DNA of 64,000 nt, from contig NZ_JBNMJV010000004.1 in the NCBI RefSeq assembly GCF_050874005.1, forward strand, positions 47,386 through 111,385. Direction: 5' to 3'. Source of the DNA: Huintestinicola sp050874005 (GTDB lineage: Bacteria; Bacillota; Clostridia; Oscillospirales; Ruminococcaceae). The notes beneath the pieces are model-generated. The model was not told where the DNA came from, ran no database searches, and saw only the letters and a list, made by a program, of their open reading frames with translations. Both the position numbers and the translations under genes were made by a program. Shown one piece after another: positions 56,503 to 64,000 of this stretch (positions are counted from its first letter, which is position 1; each line of letters opens with the position of its first letter).

Positions 56503-57456
56503 TTACAGTGATATAAGTTCGCTCCACGAAAGGTCAAAATAAGGCTTTATCCAGCGGTACTGACTGTCATCGGGGTATTCCCTGAACTTTCCCTCTGTCA
56601 TCATACCGAGATAGAGGACGATATCGTACCAAAGTATCCTTTTGCGCTCCGCTTCGGAAAATCCCGTCTGACCGAAGCCTTCCAGAAATGCGTCGTTTAC
56701 GCTGTGCCTGCGGAAGCGGTCCTCCATAAGCACGTCTCCCCACAGCGCCCGTTCCCAGTCGATAAGGGCGCAGACGTGACCTTTTTTCACAAAGATGTTG
56801 CCTTCCCACATGTCGTAGTGAACGAGCACGGGAGAAACTTCCCCGAAAACGTCCTTGTGAGCATCAAGCAGGGAAAGTATCTCTTCGGGAGAGACGCCGA
56901 TAAGGATATCCTTTTCACTTGCGTCGGCAAGGACATTACGGATAAGCATTTTTACAAAATCGTAAAGCCTGTCAAATTTCTCTGCACCGTCATAAAGCTG
57001 ACCGAAATGCTCTCCCTTTATTTTGGCGATATCCCTGACGATATTTCCGACCTCCGAGTATATCTGAGCCTTTTCCTCCTCGCTCAGCTTGTCCTGAAGA
57101 GAGACAAGGCTTTCGCCCTCAAGACATTCCATAATGAAATAATCACCCGTGCAGAGAGTTTTGCTTGTATCATAATACTGCACCTTTGCAGTCCTGACAT
57201 CACCGATATTTTCCGCAAGCTTCATAGCGTTTACCTCTGCGTTCATAAGGCATTTTTCGTTTCTGAGCAGGGTACTGTTATACTGCGGCGCAATTTTCAG
57301 AATGCTTTTGCTGCCGTCCGAAAACTCTATGCGGTAGGCTATATTGCAAAGCCCCTCGGACAGCTCGGTATAAACGGTCATTTTCTTTCCGGGAAATGCA
57401 TTTCTGATTATTTTTTCTATTGTCTCCCTGCTCTGGATATTTTTAGTAACTCCCAT
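56503..57456 (-). CDS. Aminoglycoside phosphotransferase-family kinase
   Basis: A 317-residue protein-kinase-like phosphotransferase (APH/choline kinase fold). The catalytic HYDMWEGNIF (HxDxxxxN) lies near residue 213 and the metal-binding Asp in CALIDWERALWGD near 232. The Lys of the N-terminal lobe fits SILKIA. Despite the family name, most such chromosomal genes act on small metabolites, and no resistance role is shown. It is alone between the Mrp and pckG genes. Confidence 0.85.
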   Translation of the reverse strand: MGVTKNIQSRETIEKIIRNAFPGKKMTVYTELSEGLCNIAYRIEFSDGSKSILKIAPQYNSTLLRNEKCLMNAEVNAMKLAENIGDVRTAKVQYYDTSKTLCTGDYFIMECLEGESLVSLQDKLSEEEKAQIYSEVGNIVRDIAKIKGEHFGQLYDGAEKFDRLYDFVKMLIRNVLADASEKDILIGVSPEEILSLLDAHKDVFGEVSPVLVHYDMWEGNIFVKKGHVCALIDWERALWGDVLMEDRFRRHSVNDAFLEGFGQTGFSEAERKRILWYDIVLYLGMMTEGKFREYPDDSQYRWIKPYFDLSWSELISL

Positions 57457-57626
57457 ATTATTCCCCTTTCTGCCTGCTGTCTCCCCGAAACAAGGGAGAA
57501 CTGAATTCGTTTACATTTACAATAATTATATCTCTTTTTCCGGCGGTTTTCAAGTGGTTTTGCGAAGATCGGCGGCAATAAAATATCCTATACAAATATT
57601 TAACATTTGGTAATATCAAAATATGC

Positions 57627-57655
57627 TTGACAGAGGACGTTTTATAGGGTATAAT
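57627..57655 (+). promoter_or_regulatory. pckG promoter
   Basis: TTGACA (57627-57632), 17 bases, TATAAT (57650-57655), leaving a 5' untranslated region near 195 bases. The rest of the 57457-57856 gap has no supported gene and no riboswitch I recognise. Confidence 0.85.
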
Positions 57656-57856
57656 ACTGTTATGGAATAATTTTTTGACAGGAACAGTGTGCTGCTTTGG
57701 TGAACAACGGCAAAGTGTTTTTATCCTGCGGTTTGTTAAAAAAATCACAATGTATATTGTTTTTTTTAAGCAAATTTTGCAAGTCACTTTGTAACATTAT
57801 TCATTTTGAGCTCTGTTTTTCGTTAAAAATATCATTTAATAAAGGAGTTTTGAAGT

Positions 57857-59689
57857 ATGGCACTTACAAAGAATCCCAACGTACTCAAGTGGGTAGACGA
57901 GATGGTCGCTCTCACAAAGCCTGACAAGGTTGTATGGATCGACGGCTCCAAGGAGCAGCTCGATGCTCTTACCGATGAGGTTTGCTCACTTCCCGAGGGC
58001 AACAGAGACAAGATGTACAGACTCAATCAGGAAAAGCTTCCCGGCTGTCTGTACCACAGAACTCTCCCCAACGACGTTGCACGTGTTGAGGACAGAACTT
58101 TCATCTGCACACCTACAAAGGAAGAAGCAGGTCCTACAAATAACTGGTGCGATCCCGCCGAGATGTACGCTAAGCTTTCAAAGCTTTACGACGGTGTTAT
58201 GAAGGGCAGAACAATGTACGTTATCCCTTATTCTATGGGTCCTATCGGTTCTCCTCTCGCTAAGGTGGGCGTTGAGATCACCGATTCCATCTACGTTGTT
58301 CTCAATATGAATATTATGACAAGAATGGGCGCACAGGCTTTCGAAAACCTTGGCGATACCTCCAACGATTTCGTAAGAGGTCTCCACTCCAAGGCTGATG
58401 TTGATCCCGAGAACAGATACATCGTTCAGTTCCCTCAGGACAACACGATCTGGTCCATCAACTCCGCATACGGCGGAAACGTTCTCCTCGGCAAGAAGTG
58501 CTTCGCTCTCCGTATCGCTTCCTATCAGGGCAAGAACGAGGGCTGGATGGCTGAGCATATGCTTATCCTCGGCGTTAAGAAGCCCGACGGCAAGGTAGTT
58601 TACATCACAGCTGCATTCCCCTCTGCCTGCGGCAAGACCAACCTTGCAATGCTCATTCCTCCCAAGGCTTACAAGGATCAGGGCTATGAAGTATTCACAG
58701 TAGGCGACGATATCGCTTGGATGAAGCCCGGCGAGGACGGCAGACTTTACGCTATCAACCCCGAGAACGGCTTCTTCGGCGTTGCTCCCGGTACAAACGC
58801 AAAGTCCAACTACAACGCTCTTGCTTCCACAATGAAGAACACTATCTTCACAAACGTTGCTCTTAACAACGCTGACAACACCGTTTGGTGGGAAGGTCTC
58901 GACAAGAATCCTCCCGAGGACGCTACAGAGTGGAAGGGCGCTAAGGTAAACGGCAAGGAGTTCACATCTGTTATCGGTGCTGACGGCAAGCCTCAGAAGC
59001 TCGCTCACCCCAACTCCAGATTTACAGCTCCCGCTATCAACTGCCCCTGCGTATCTCCCGAGTTCAACAACCCCAAGGGTGTTCCCGTTTCCGCTATCAT
59101 CTTCGGCGGCAGACGTGCTTCCACAACTCCTCTCGTATATCAGTCCTTTGACTGGACTCACGGCACATATATGGGCTCTGCTGTTTCCTCCGAGACAACA
59201 GCTGCAGCTACAGGCGCAGTAGGCGTTCTCCGTCACGATCCTATGGCTATGAAGCCCTTCATCGGCTACAACGTAGGCGATTACTGGGCACACTGGCTCG
59301 AGATGGGCGAGAAGCTCGGCGACAAGGCTCCTAAGATCTTCAACGTTAACTGGTTCAAGCAGGACGAGAACGGCAACTTTATGTGGCCCGGCTTCGGTGA
59401 CAATATGAGAATTCTCGACTGGATCATCAAGCGCTGCGAGGGTACTATCGACGCTGAGGAGACTCCTATCGGATATGTTCCCAAGAAGGGTGACATCAAC
59501 CTTGAGGGCATCGAGGACGAGGTTACTCCCGAGATCCTGGACAAGCTCCTTTACATCGACAAGGACCTCTGGAAGAAGGAAATTGCTGAGATGAGAAGAT
59601 ACTACGACGAGGACATCACCGCTAAGGGCGGTCACGTTCCCGCAGCTCTCTATGCTCAGCTCGACAAGATCGAGGCAAGACTGGGCTGA
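57857..59689 (+). CDS. pckG: Phosphoenolpyruvate carboxykinase (GTP)
   Basis: A 610-residue enzyme that interconverts oxaloacetate and PEP with GTP/GDP. The GTP-type signature is FPSACGKTNLAML near residue 255, with the Walker-like P-loop and hyper-reactive Cys, and metal-binding DDIAWM near 295. Later marks are ARFTAPAINCPCVSPEFNNPKGVP-type region and RVLDWI-like (RILDWIIKRCEG). In rumen Ruminococcus a GTP-dependent enzyme takes part in succinate formation. Codons are strongly biased to one set, as in highly expressed genes. AAAGGAG precedes the ATG. Confidence 0.95.
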   Translation: MALTKNPNVLKWVDEMVALTKPDKVVWIDGSKEQLDALTDEVCSLPEGNRDKMYRLNQEKLPGCLYHRTLPNDVARVEDRTFICTPTKEEAGPTNNWCDPAEMYAKLSKLYDGVMKGRTMYVIPYSMGPIGSPLAKVGVEITDSIYVVLNMNIMTRMGAQAFENLGDTSNDFVRGLHSKADVDPENRYIVQFPQDNTIWSINSAYGGNVLLGKKCFALRIASYQGKNEGWMAEHMLILGVKKPDGKVVYITAAFPSACGKTNLAMLIPPKAYKDQGYEVFTVGDDIAWMKPGEDGRLYAINPENGFFGVAPGTNAKSNYNALASTMKNTIFTNVALNNADNTVWWEGLDKNPPEDATEWKGAKVNGKEFTSVIGADGKPQKLAHPNSRFTAPAINCPCVSPEFNNPKGVPVSAIIFGGRRASTTPLVYQSFDWTHGTYMGSAVSSETTAAATGAVGVLRHDPMAMKPFIGYNVGDYWAHWLEMGEKLGDKAPKIFNVNWFKQDENGNFMWPGFGDNMRILDWIIKRCEGTIDAEETPIGYVPKKGDINLEGIEDEVTPEILDKLLYIDKDLWKKEIAEMRRYYDEDITAKGGHVPAALYAQLDKIEARLG

Positions 59690-59719
59690 TTTACCCCATA
59701 AATCCATAAATCATCCTGA

Positions 59720-59756
59720 AGCACCTCTGCAAGTTCTGCAGGGGTGCTTTTAGTTT
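59720..59756 (+). terminator. pckG terminator
   Basis: AGCACCTCTGCA (59720-59731) pairs with TGCAGGGGTGCT (59737-59748) with one mismatch, then a T-rich tail. Confidence 0.85.
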
Positions 59757-59794
59757 GATTTAAAAAAATATTTATTGACATTTTTTGAAAGCTC

Positions 59795-59823
59795 TTGACA
59801 AACAACACACAGAGGTGTATAAT
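59795..59823 (+). promoter_or_regulatory. Promoter of the cell-wall-binding protein gene
   Basis: TTGACA (59795-59800), 17 bases, TATAAT (59818-59823). Confidence 0.88.
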
Positions 59824-59858
59824 ATTGTTAACAAAATAAATCAAGGAGTTGACCTGAA

Positions 59859-60680
59859 ATGAAATTCAACGCAATTAAAAAGACAGCTGTTATCTGTATG
59901 GCAGCTGCAGCAGTATTATCTGCCTCTGCAAACTGCTTTGCTGCCGAGTGGAAAGAGACCTCCAAGGGTATGACATACATTGACGACAGCGGCAAAACTG
60001 TAACAGGTATGCAGGAGATCGACGGTGAGACTTATTATTTCAACAGCAAGGGCATTATGAAAAAAGGCTGGCTCACCACAAAATCGGGCAAGAAGTATTA
60101 CTTCAATTCCGACGGAACTATGCGTACAGGCTGGCTGAAGCTCAAGTCGGGAAAATACTATTTCTCCATGAAGGGCGTAATGAGCGTCGGCAGCGTTAAG
60201 ATTGACAAAAACTATTACTATTTTGATGAAGACGGCGTTATGGTAACAGGCTGGCAGGACGTGGACGGCACAGATTACTATTACTGCTCCGACGGAAAAA
60301 GAGCCGTTAACAAGACTGTTACCATTGACGGCAAAAAGGTTAAATTCGATAGGAACGGCAAGGTAAAAACCGGCAGCAGTTCTTCCGGCGGCTCAAAGGT
60401 CGAAAAGGAAGAGGAAACGGAAAAGATCGTTCCCGATGAGATCATTGTTACCAATACTAAATTTACCATAAGCAAGGGTGCAAAGTTCAAGCTGGCATAC
60501 AGCTTCAAGCCTATCAAGACAAACTGCACCGATGTTTCTTTCAAAAGTTCAAATTCCAACGTTATTTCTGTAAACAGCAGGGGCGAAATCGAAGCTCTCA
60601 AATCAGGCAAGGCAAATATTACCATAAAATCTGAAGCTAATTCGTCCGCTTATGTTGTTCTGGAAATAACCGTTGAATGA
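59859..60680 (+). CDS. Secreted choline/glucan-binding repeat protein with Ig-like domain
   Basis: A 273-residue exported protein. The signal peptide ends about ANCFAA (residue 29). Five or six 20-residue cell-wall-binding repeats follow (for example GWLTTKSGKKYYFNSDGTMRT and GWQDVDGTDYYYCSDG), residues 30-165. A short Ser/Glu linker (about 170-190) then leads to a Big_2-like domain, residues 190-273 (DEIIVTNTKFTISKG, SSNSNVISVNSRGEIEALKSGKANITIKS). It probably sits on the cell surface. No catalytic domain is seen. AAGGAG precedes the ATG. Confidence 0.88.
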   Translation: MKFNAIKKTAVICMAAAAVLSASANCFAAEWKETSKGMTYIDDSGKTVTGMQEIDGETYYFNSKGIMKKGWLTTKSGKKYYFNSDGTMRTGWLKLKSGKYYFSMKGVMSVGSVKIDKNYYYFDEDGVMVTGWQDVDGTDYYYCSDGKRAVNKTVTIDGKKVKFDRNGKVKTGSSSSGGSKVEKEEETEKIVPDEIIVTNTKFTISKGAKFKLAYSFKPIKTNCTDVSFKSSNSNVISVNSRGEIEALKSGKANITIKSEANSSAYVVLEITVE

Positions 60681-60697
60681 TAAGATCTGTTTCTGAA

Positions 60698-60734
60698 AAT
60701 GCTCCGAACCCCTTATGGCTTCGGAGCATTTTTT
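60698..60734 (+). terminator. Terminator of the cell-wall-binding gene
   Basis: AATGCTCCGAA/TTCGGAGCATT perfect stem with TTTTT. Confidence 0.9.
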
Positions 60735-60748
60735 ACTGCCCTTATATA

Positions 60749-60779
60749 AAAAAATCCCCCTGCCAAAAAGACAGGGGAA
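60749..60779 (-). terminator. Terminator of the LppM-like gene
   Basis: On the minus strand TTCCCCTG and CAGGGGGA flank a 9-base loop, then TTTTTTTATA. Confidence 0.85.
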
Positions 60780-60795
60780 TAAAAATGTCTGCTTA

Positions 60796-61449
60796 TCAGT
60801 TTTTCTTCTTTGCAGCCACAGCAATAACGCCGATCACCACAATAACAATTCCGACCGTGATAAATATTGCAGCGAAATTAACCTCGGTGGACTGGCAGGA
60901 GAAGGTACATTCTGCGGAAGGATCAACATTAAAGGTGATGCTGCCGTCGTCGCCTATTGTGCCGCCCTCGCAGTATTTAACGGTGCCGGGCATTTTCAGA
61001 GTAAAGTCAACGGCGATCATTTCAGAAGCCATACCTGCATATTCTCCCGAGTCATCGCCCATAAGAGCAGGCATAACTGCGTCAAAGGTGTATGTAGAAA
61101 CGAAAAGGCTGTTTTTCTTCTCTGCCTTTGCGGAGGTAAACAAACTGTTGCCGTCGTCGCTGAGAGTGGTAAGTTCGGCGCTTAGCTCCTCATAGCTGCT
61201 GTAATCCTCGGTATAATCGTAACCGATGTAGTCTTTGCCGTTAACTGTGAAATGTTTGATCTCATATTCGGAATCGGCAAAATCCTCCTCGGTGCAGTAA
61301 TCGGAAGACATACCGTAGGACAGGGAAACCGAGCCTGTATTGTTGCTTCTCATCTCAACTCCCAGACCGATATACATACAGCCCGAAAGGCCTGCCGCCA
61401 TAAGTACGCCGCAAAGCGCTGCGCCTATTCGTTTAAAAAGCTTATTCAT
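60796..61449 (-). CDS. LppM-like membrane-anchored lipoprotein
   Basis: A 217-residue lipoprotein with lipobox GLSGC (Cys near residue 24) and a C-terminal membrane helix (about 190-212; AAIFITVGIVIVVIGVIAV) ending in Lys, so it is attached at both ends. The beta-rich middle, MYIGLGVEMRSNNTGSVSLSYG, is like the LppM domain found in actinobacterial and clostridial lipoproteins. Function unknown. The ATG at 61449 follows GGGGGTC. Confidence 0.75.
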   Translation of the reverse strand: MNKLFKRIGAALCGVLMAAGLSGCMYIGLGVEMRSNNTGSVSLSYGMSSDYCTEEDFADSEYEIKHFTVNGKDYIGYDYTEDYSSYEELSAELTTLSDDGNSLFTSAKAEKKNSLFVSTYTFDAVMPALMGDDSGEYAGMASEMIAVDFTLKMPGTVKYCEGGTIGDDGSITFNVDPSAECTFSCQSTEVNFAAIFITVGIVIVVIGVIAVAAKKKN

Positions 61450-61619
61450 AATAATGACCCCCATAATTTTTTTTAGTTTTGTTTTGCAGAACATTATCCG
61501 CATATGCATTATATCACAAAAATAATTTTATTGCAATAGTTATTTTACAATTTTACAGAAATTTCCCAATAAATATGCCTGTAAATTTTTACTATGATTT
61601 TTATTCTTCTGATATTATA

Positions 61620-61648
61620 TTGACAAGCGCTTTTGTTTTCCGTATAAT
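61620..61648 (+). promoter_or_regulatory. GH3 gene promoter with embedded AAGCGCTT palindrome
   Basis: TTGACA (61620-61625), 17 bases, TATAAT (61643-61648). The palindrome AAGCGCTT lies at 61625-61632, from the last -35 base into the spacer, the kind of core seen in LacI/CcpA-family operators. Confidence 0.75.
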
Positions 61649-61697
61649 AGACACATAAATACGATTTTTCTTTTTGCGGAAAGGACTTTTATATTAT

Positions 61698-63776
61698 ATG
61701 AAAAAATATCTTGATACATCTCTCACGCCCCTTGAAAGAGCGGAGGCCCTTACCGATGAAATGACCGTCGAGGAACAGGCAGGTCAGCTGAGATACGACT
61801 CCCCTGCTGTTCCGAGACTGGGCATACCTGCCTATAACTGGTGGAACGAGGGGCTTCACGGACTTGCACGCTCGGGTACTGCAGCGATGTTTCCCCAGGC
61901 TATCGGTCTTGCGGCTATGTTTGACACAGGGCTTGTGGAAAAAGCGGGAGAAATAACATCTGCCGAGACAAGGGCAAAATACAACGCTTATGCAAAATAC
62001 GGCGACAGGGACATTTACAAAGGACTTACCCTCTGGGCGCCGAACATCAATATTTTCAGAGACCCGAGGTGGGGCAGAGGACACGAGACCTACGGCGAGG
62101 ACCCTTTTCTTACCGCAGAAAACGGAAAAGCATATGTGAAAGGACTTCAGGGCAGCGGCAAAGTTATGAGAGCAGCCGCCTGCGCAAAGCATTTTGCCGT
62201 TCACAGTGGTCCCGAGGCTTTGCGGCACAAGTTCAATGCGGAGGTGTCCTCTAAAGATATGGAGGAAACTTATCTGCCCGCATTTGAGGCTTTGATAAAA
62301 GAAGCCCACGTGGAGGGCGTAATGGGCGCATACAACCGTGTCAACGGTGAAGCCGCCTGTGCAAGCAGTTTTCTTATGGATAAGCTCAGAGAATGGGGAT
62401 TTGACGGTTATTTCGTTTCCGACTGCTGGGCGATAAGCGATTTCCACGAGCATCACGGTCTTACGAAAAATGCGGTGGAGTCCGCAGCTATGGCGCTTAC
62501 CGCAGGCTGCGACGTAAACTGCGGCTGTACCTATGCCAATGTCCTTGCCGCCCTGGACGAGGGGCTTGTTACAAAGGAGGACATAAGAAAAGCCTGCGTT
62601 CATCTTATGAGGACACGGATAAGGCTTGGTATGTTTGACGAAAAGACAGAGTATGATGATATCCCATATGAGATAGTTTCCTGCCGTGAGCACAAGGACA
62701 TTTCCCTGGAATGTGCCGAAAGGTCAATGGTGCTTCTGAAAAATAACGGCATACTGCCTTTGAATGAGAATGAGATGAAAACTATTGCCGTAATTGGTCC
62801 CAACAGCAACAGCAGAACTGCTCTCGAGGGCAATTACAACGGTACTGCCGACAGATATGTTACATTCCTTGAGGGAATTCAGGAAAGGTTCAGCGGCAGG
62901 GTAATATTTGCAGAGGGCTGCCATCTGTACAAGGACAGAAGCTCGGGACTTGCTAAGGCGGGAGACAGGTATGCGGAGGCAATGGCGGCGGCGGAATGTG
63001 CAGATGTTATTATACTCTGCGTGGGTCTTGACGCAACTATTGAGGGTGAAGAGGGAGACACGGGAAACGAGTTTTCCTCGTGTGACAAGAAGGATATCCG
63101 TCTCCCCGAAAGCCAGCGCATTTTGATCGACAGGATAATGAAAACCGGCAAGCCCGTTGTGGTGGTATGCGCCGCAGGAAGCTCGGTAAATACCGAATGC
63201 TCTCCCGACGCACTTATCCACACCTGGTACCCGGGTTCCGAAGGCGGAACAGCGCTTGCGGAGATACTTTTCGGAGATGTAAGTCCATCGGGCAAGCTTC
63301 CCGTCACATTCTACGAAAACTCGGAGCTGCTGCCCGAATTTACGGATTACTCTATGAAAAACAGGACTTACCGCTATGCGGAAAACAATGTGCTTTACCC
63401 CTTTGGATACGGTCTTACCTACGGTGATATTGTCTGCACTTCGGTCAGGTACAAGGACGGAATTGCCGATGTAACTGCCGAAAACAGAGGACAGACCGCA
63501 ACGGAGGACGTTATTGAGCTTTACATCAAGGACTACAGCGAAAATGCGGTGCTGAATGTGAGCCTTTGCGGTTTCAGGCGTGTGCGGCTTGAGGCGGGGG
63601 AGAAAATTATTGTTTCAATTCCCGTTTCCGAAAGGGCGTTTACAGCTGTTGACCAAAACGGCATACGAAAGCGCTGCGGCAGCAGGTTTACCCTTTATGC
63701 AGGCACTCATCAGCCCGATGAGATAAGCAATAAGCTGTGCAAAACGCTGTGTGCCGAAACGGATATTGCTTTTTAA
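61698..63776 (+). CDS. Glycoside hydrolase family 3, beta-xylosidase/beta-glucosidase type
   Basis: A 692-residue cytoplasmic GH3 enzyme. The N-terminal barrel starts RAEALTDEMTVEEQAGQLRYDSPAV and has YNWWNEGLHGLARSG, typical of the beta-xylosidase branch. The catalytic Asp lies in GFDGYFVSDCWAI near residue 244. The second alpha/beta domain (about 330-560) and a C-terminal FnIII-like domain (about 590-690) follow. It has no signal peptide, so it acts on imported oligosaccharides. The ATG at 61698 follows GGAAAGGA. It is monocistronic, ending at a terminator. Confidence 0.92.
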   Translation: MKKYLDTSLTPLERAEALTDEMTVEEQAGQLRYDSPAVPRLGIPAYNWWNEGLHGLARSGTAAMFPQAIGLAAMFDTGLVEKAGEITSAETRAKYNAYAKYGDRDIYKGLTLWAPNINIFRDPRWGRGHETYGEDPFLTAENGKAYVKGLQGSGKVMRAAACAKHFAVHSGPEALRHKFNAEVSSKDMEETYLPAFEALIKEAHVEGVMGAYNRVNGEAACASSFLMDKLREWGFDGYFVSDCWAISDFHEHHGLTKNAVESAAMALTAGCDVNCGCTYANVLAALDEGLVTKEDIRKACVHLMRTRIRLGMFDEKTEYDDIPYEIVSCREHKDISLECAERSMVLLKNNGILPLNENEMKTIAVIGPNSNSRTALEGNYNGTADRYVTFLEGIQERFSGRVIFAEGCHLYKDRSSGLAKAGDRYAEAMAAAECADVIILCVGLDATIEGEEGDTGNEFSSCDKKDIRLPESQRILIDRIMKTGKPVVVVCAAGSSVNTECSPDALIHTWYPGSEGGTALAEILFGDVSPSGKLPVTFYENSELLPEFTDYSMKNRTYRYAENNVLYPFGYGLTYGDIVCTSVRYKDGIADVTAENRGQTATEDVIELYIKDYSENAVLNVSLCGFRRVRLEAGEKIIVSIPVSERAFTAVDQNGIRKRCGSRFTLYAGTHQPDEISNKLCKTLCAETDIAF

Positions 63777-63781
63777 GAATG

Positions 63782-63813
63782 AACGGCTTCTGCACTTTGA
63801 AGAAGCCGTTTTT
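63782..63813 (+). terminator. GH3 gene terminator
   Basis: AACGGCTTCT (63782-63791) and AGAAGCCGTT (63801-63810) with a T tract. Confidence 0.88.
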
Positions 63814-63978
63814 CTGCTGTTGACGTCAACCTTCTCATTCCGTCCTTTTTCCGAAAACTCCTTTAAGTTTCCCCAAAAAGCAAGTATCAAATCCAAAGGA
63901 ACAACGTAGGTAAGGGAAAAACGAGCAGAATTTTTTTGAAAAATGGAAAAAAATAGTACAATAAAAGCTCCAATATGG

Positions 63979-63984
63979 TATAAT
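63979..63984 (+). promoter_or_regulatory. Possible -10 box of a gene beyond the window
   Basis: TATAAT near the right edge, with only a weak -35. No coding region is visible in the last 200 bases. Confidence 0.35.
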
Positions 63985-64000
63985 GTTAATAACCACAAAA

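Noticed and set aside
56503..57456. Aminoglycoside resistance determinant
   Set aside because: Only the general kinase fold is shared; no specific similarity to known resistance enzymes can be seen.
58178..59707. 509-codon minus-strand ORF opposite pckG
   Set aside because: Arises from the strong codon bias of pckG; composition (Ser/Val/Leu-rich) and lack of a start site argue against a gene.

Overview
The window comes from an anaerobic, low-to-mid GC clostridial Firmicute, most likely a Ruminococcus-like member of the Oscillospiraceae. This is inferred from clear Shine-Dalgarno sites with TTG/GTG starts, consensus sigma-A promoters with 17-bp spacers, the order tepA - uppP - ftsK/spoIIIE, a GTP-type PEP carboxykinase, a GH3 beta-xylosidase-type enzyme and a choline/glucan-binding-type repeat protein. 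No prophage, IS transposase, tRNA, rRNA or CRISPR array is visible. Gene density is high and no frameshifted genes were found.

Layout: 1-255 is the start of a Spo0A-like response regulator (minus strand, cut by the edge). 702-12323 is a rightward run: ClpP-like TepA, UppP, FtsK/SpoIIIE, a membrane protein, YgiQ-type radical SAM, a ComEC-like metallo-beta-lactamase with its DUF3006 partner, an RpiR regulator, a zinc-ribbon membrane protein and a HI0933-type flavoprotein. 12376-17270 is a LacI regulator divergent from a sugar ABC importer (binding protein and two permeases, no ATPase). 17386-31341 is a leftward 17-gene sulfur operon. 31600-37713 holds an iron/corrinoid-type ABC importer and a MetNIQ importer, with a divergent LysR regulator at 38088. 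39015-41055 contains a structured repeat element, a DinB-like protein, an acetyltransferase and the RNase P RNA gene. The rest is housekeeping (murA, pgsA, rimO, Mrp, pckG), transporters (MFS, cation/proton antiporter), PH-domain proteins, an Ltp-repeat protein, a CpsB-like phosphatase, a cell-wall-binding protein and a GH3 enzyme.

The centrepiece is sulfur assimilation. Sulfate enters through Sbp-CysTWA, is activated by CysDN, reduced to sulfite by AprAB and to sulfide by a siroheme Fe-S reductase. The sulfide appears to be loaded onto a ThiS-like carrier protein by a HesA/MoeB-type enzyme, after a JAMM protease trims the carrier tail, and is then used by MetY to make homocysteine. This matches the protein-thiocarboxylate route described for Wolinella (HcyS/HcyD/HcyF). 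An Rrf2/CymR-like regulator closes the operon.

The most notable new observation is a pair of short leader peptides that share the core LVRANFRFGR and end in a single cysteine codon just before the stop. One precedes the sulfate operon and one lies between metI and metQ. All differences within the shared ten-codon core are synonymous. At the sulfate operon, an 11-bp RNA stem starting one base after the leader stop codon would mask the sbp ribosome-binding site, so a ribosome stalled at the Cys codon should open it. A second attenuator with two leader ORFs precedes the MFS gene, a fluoride-type riboswitch precedes the antiporter, and the RNase P RNA carries five 18-bp tandem repeats.
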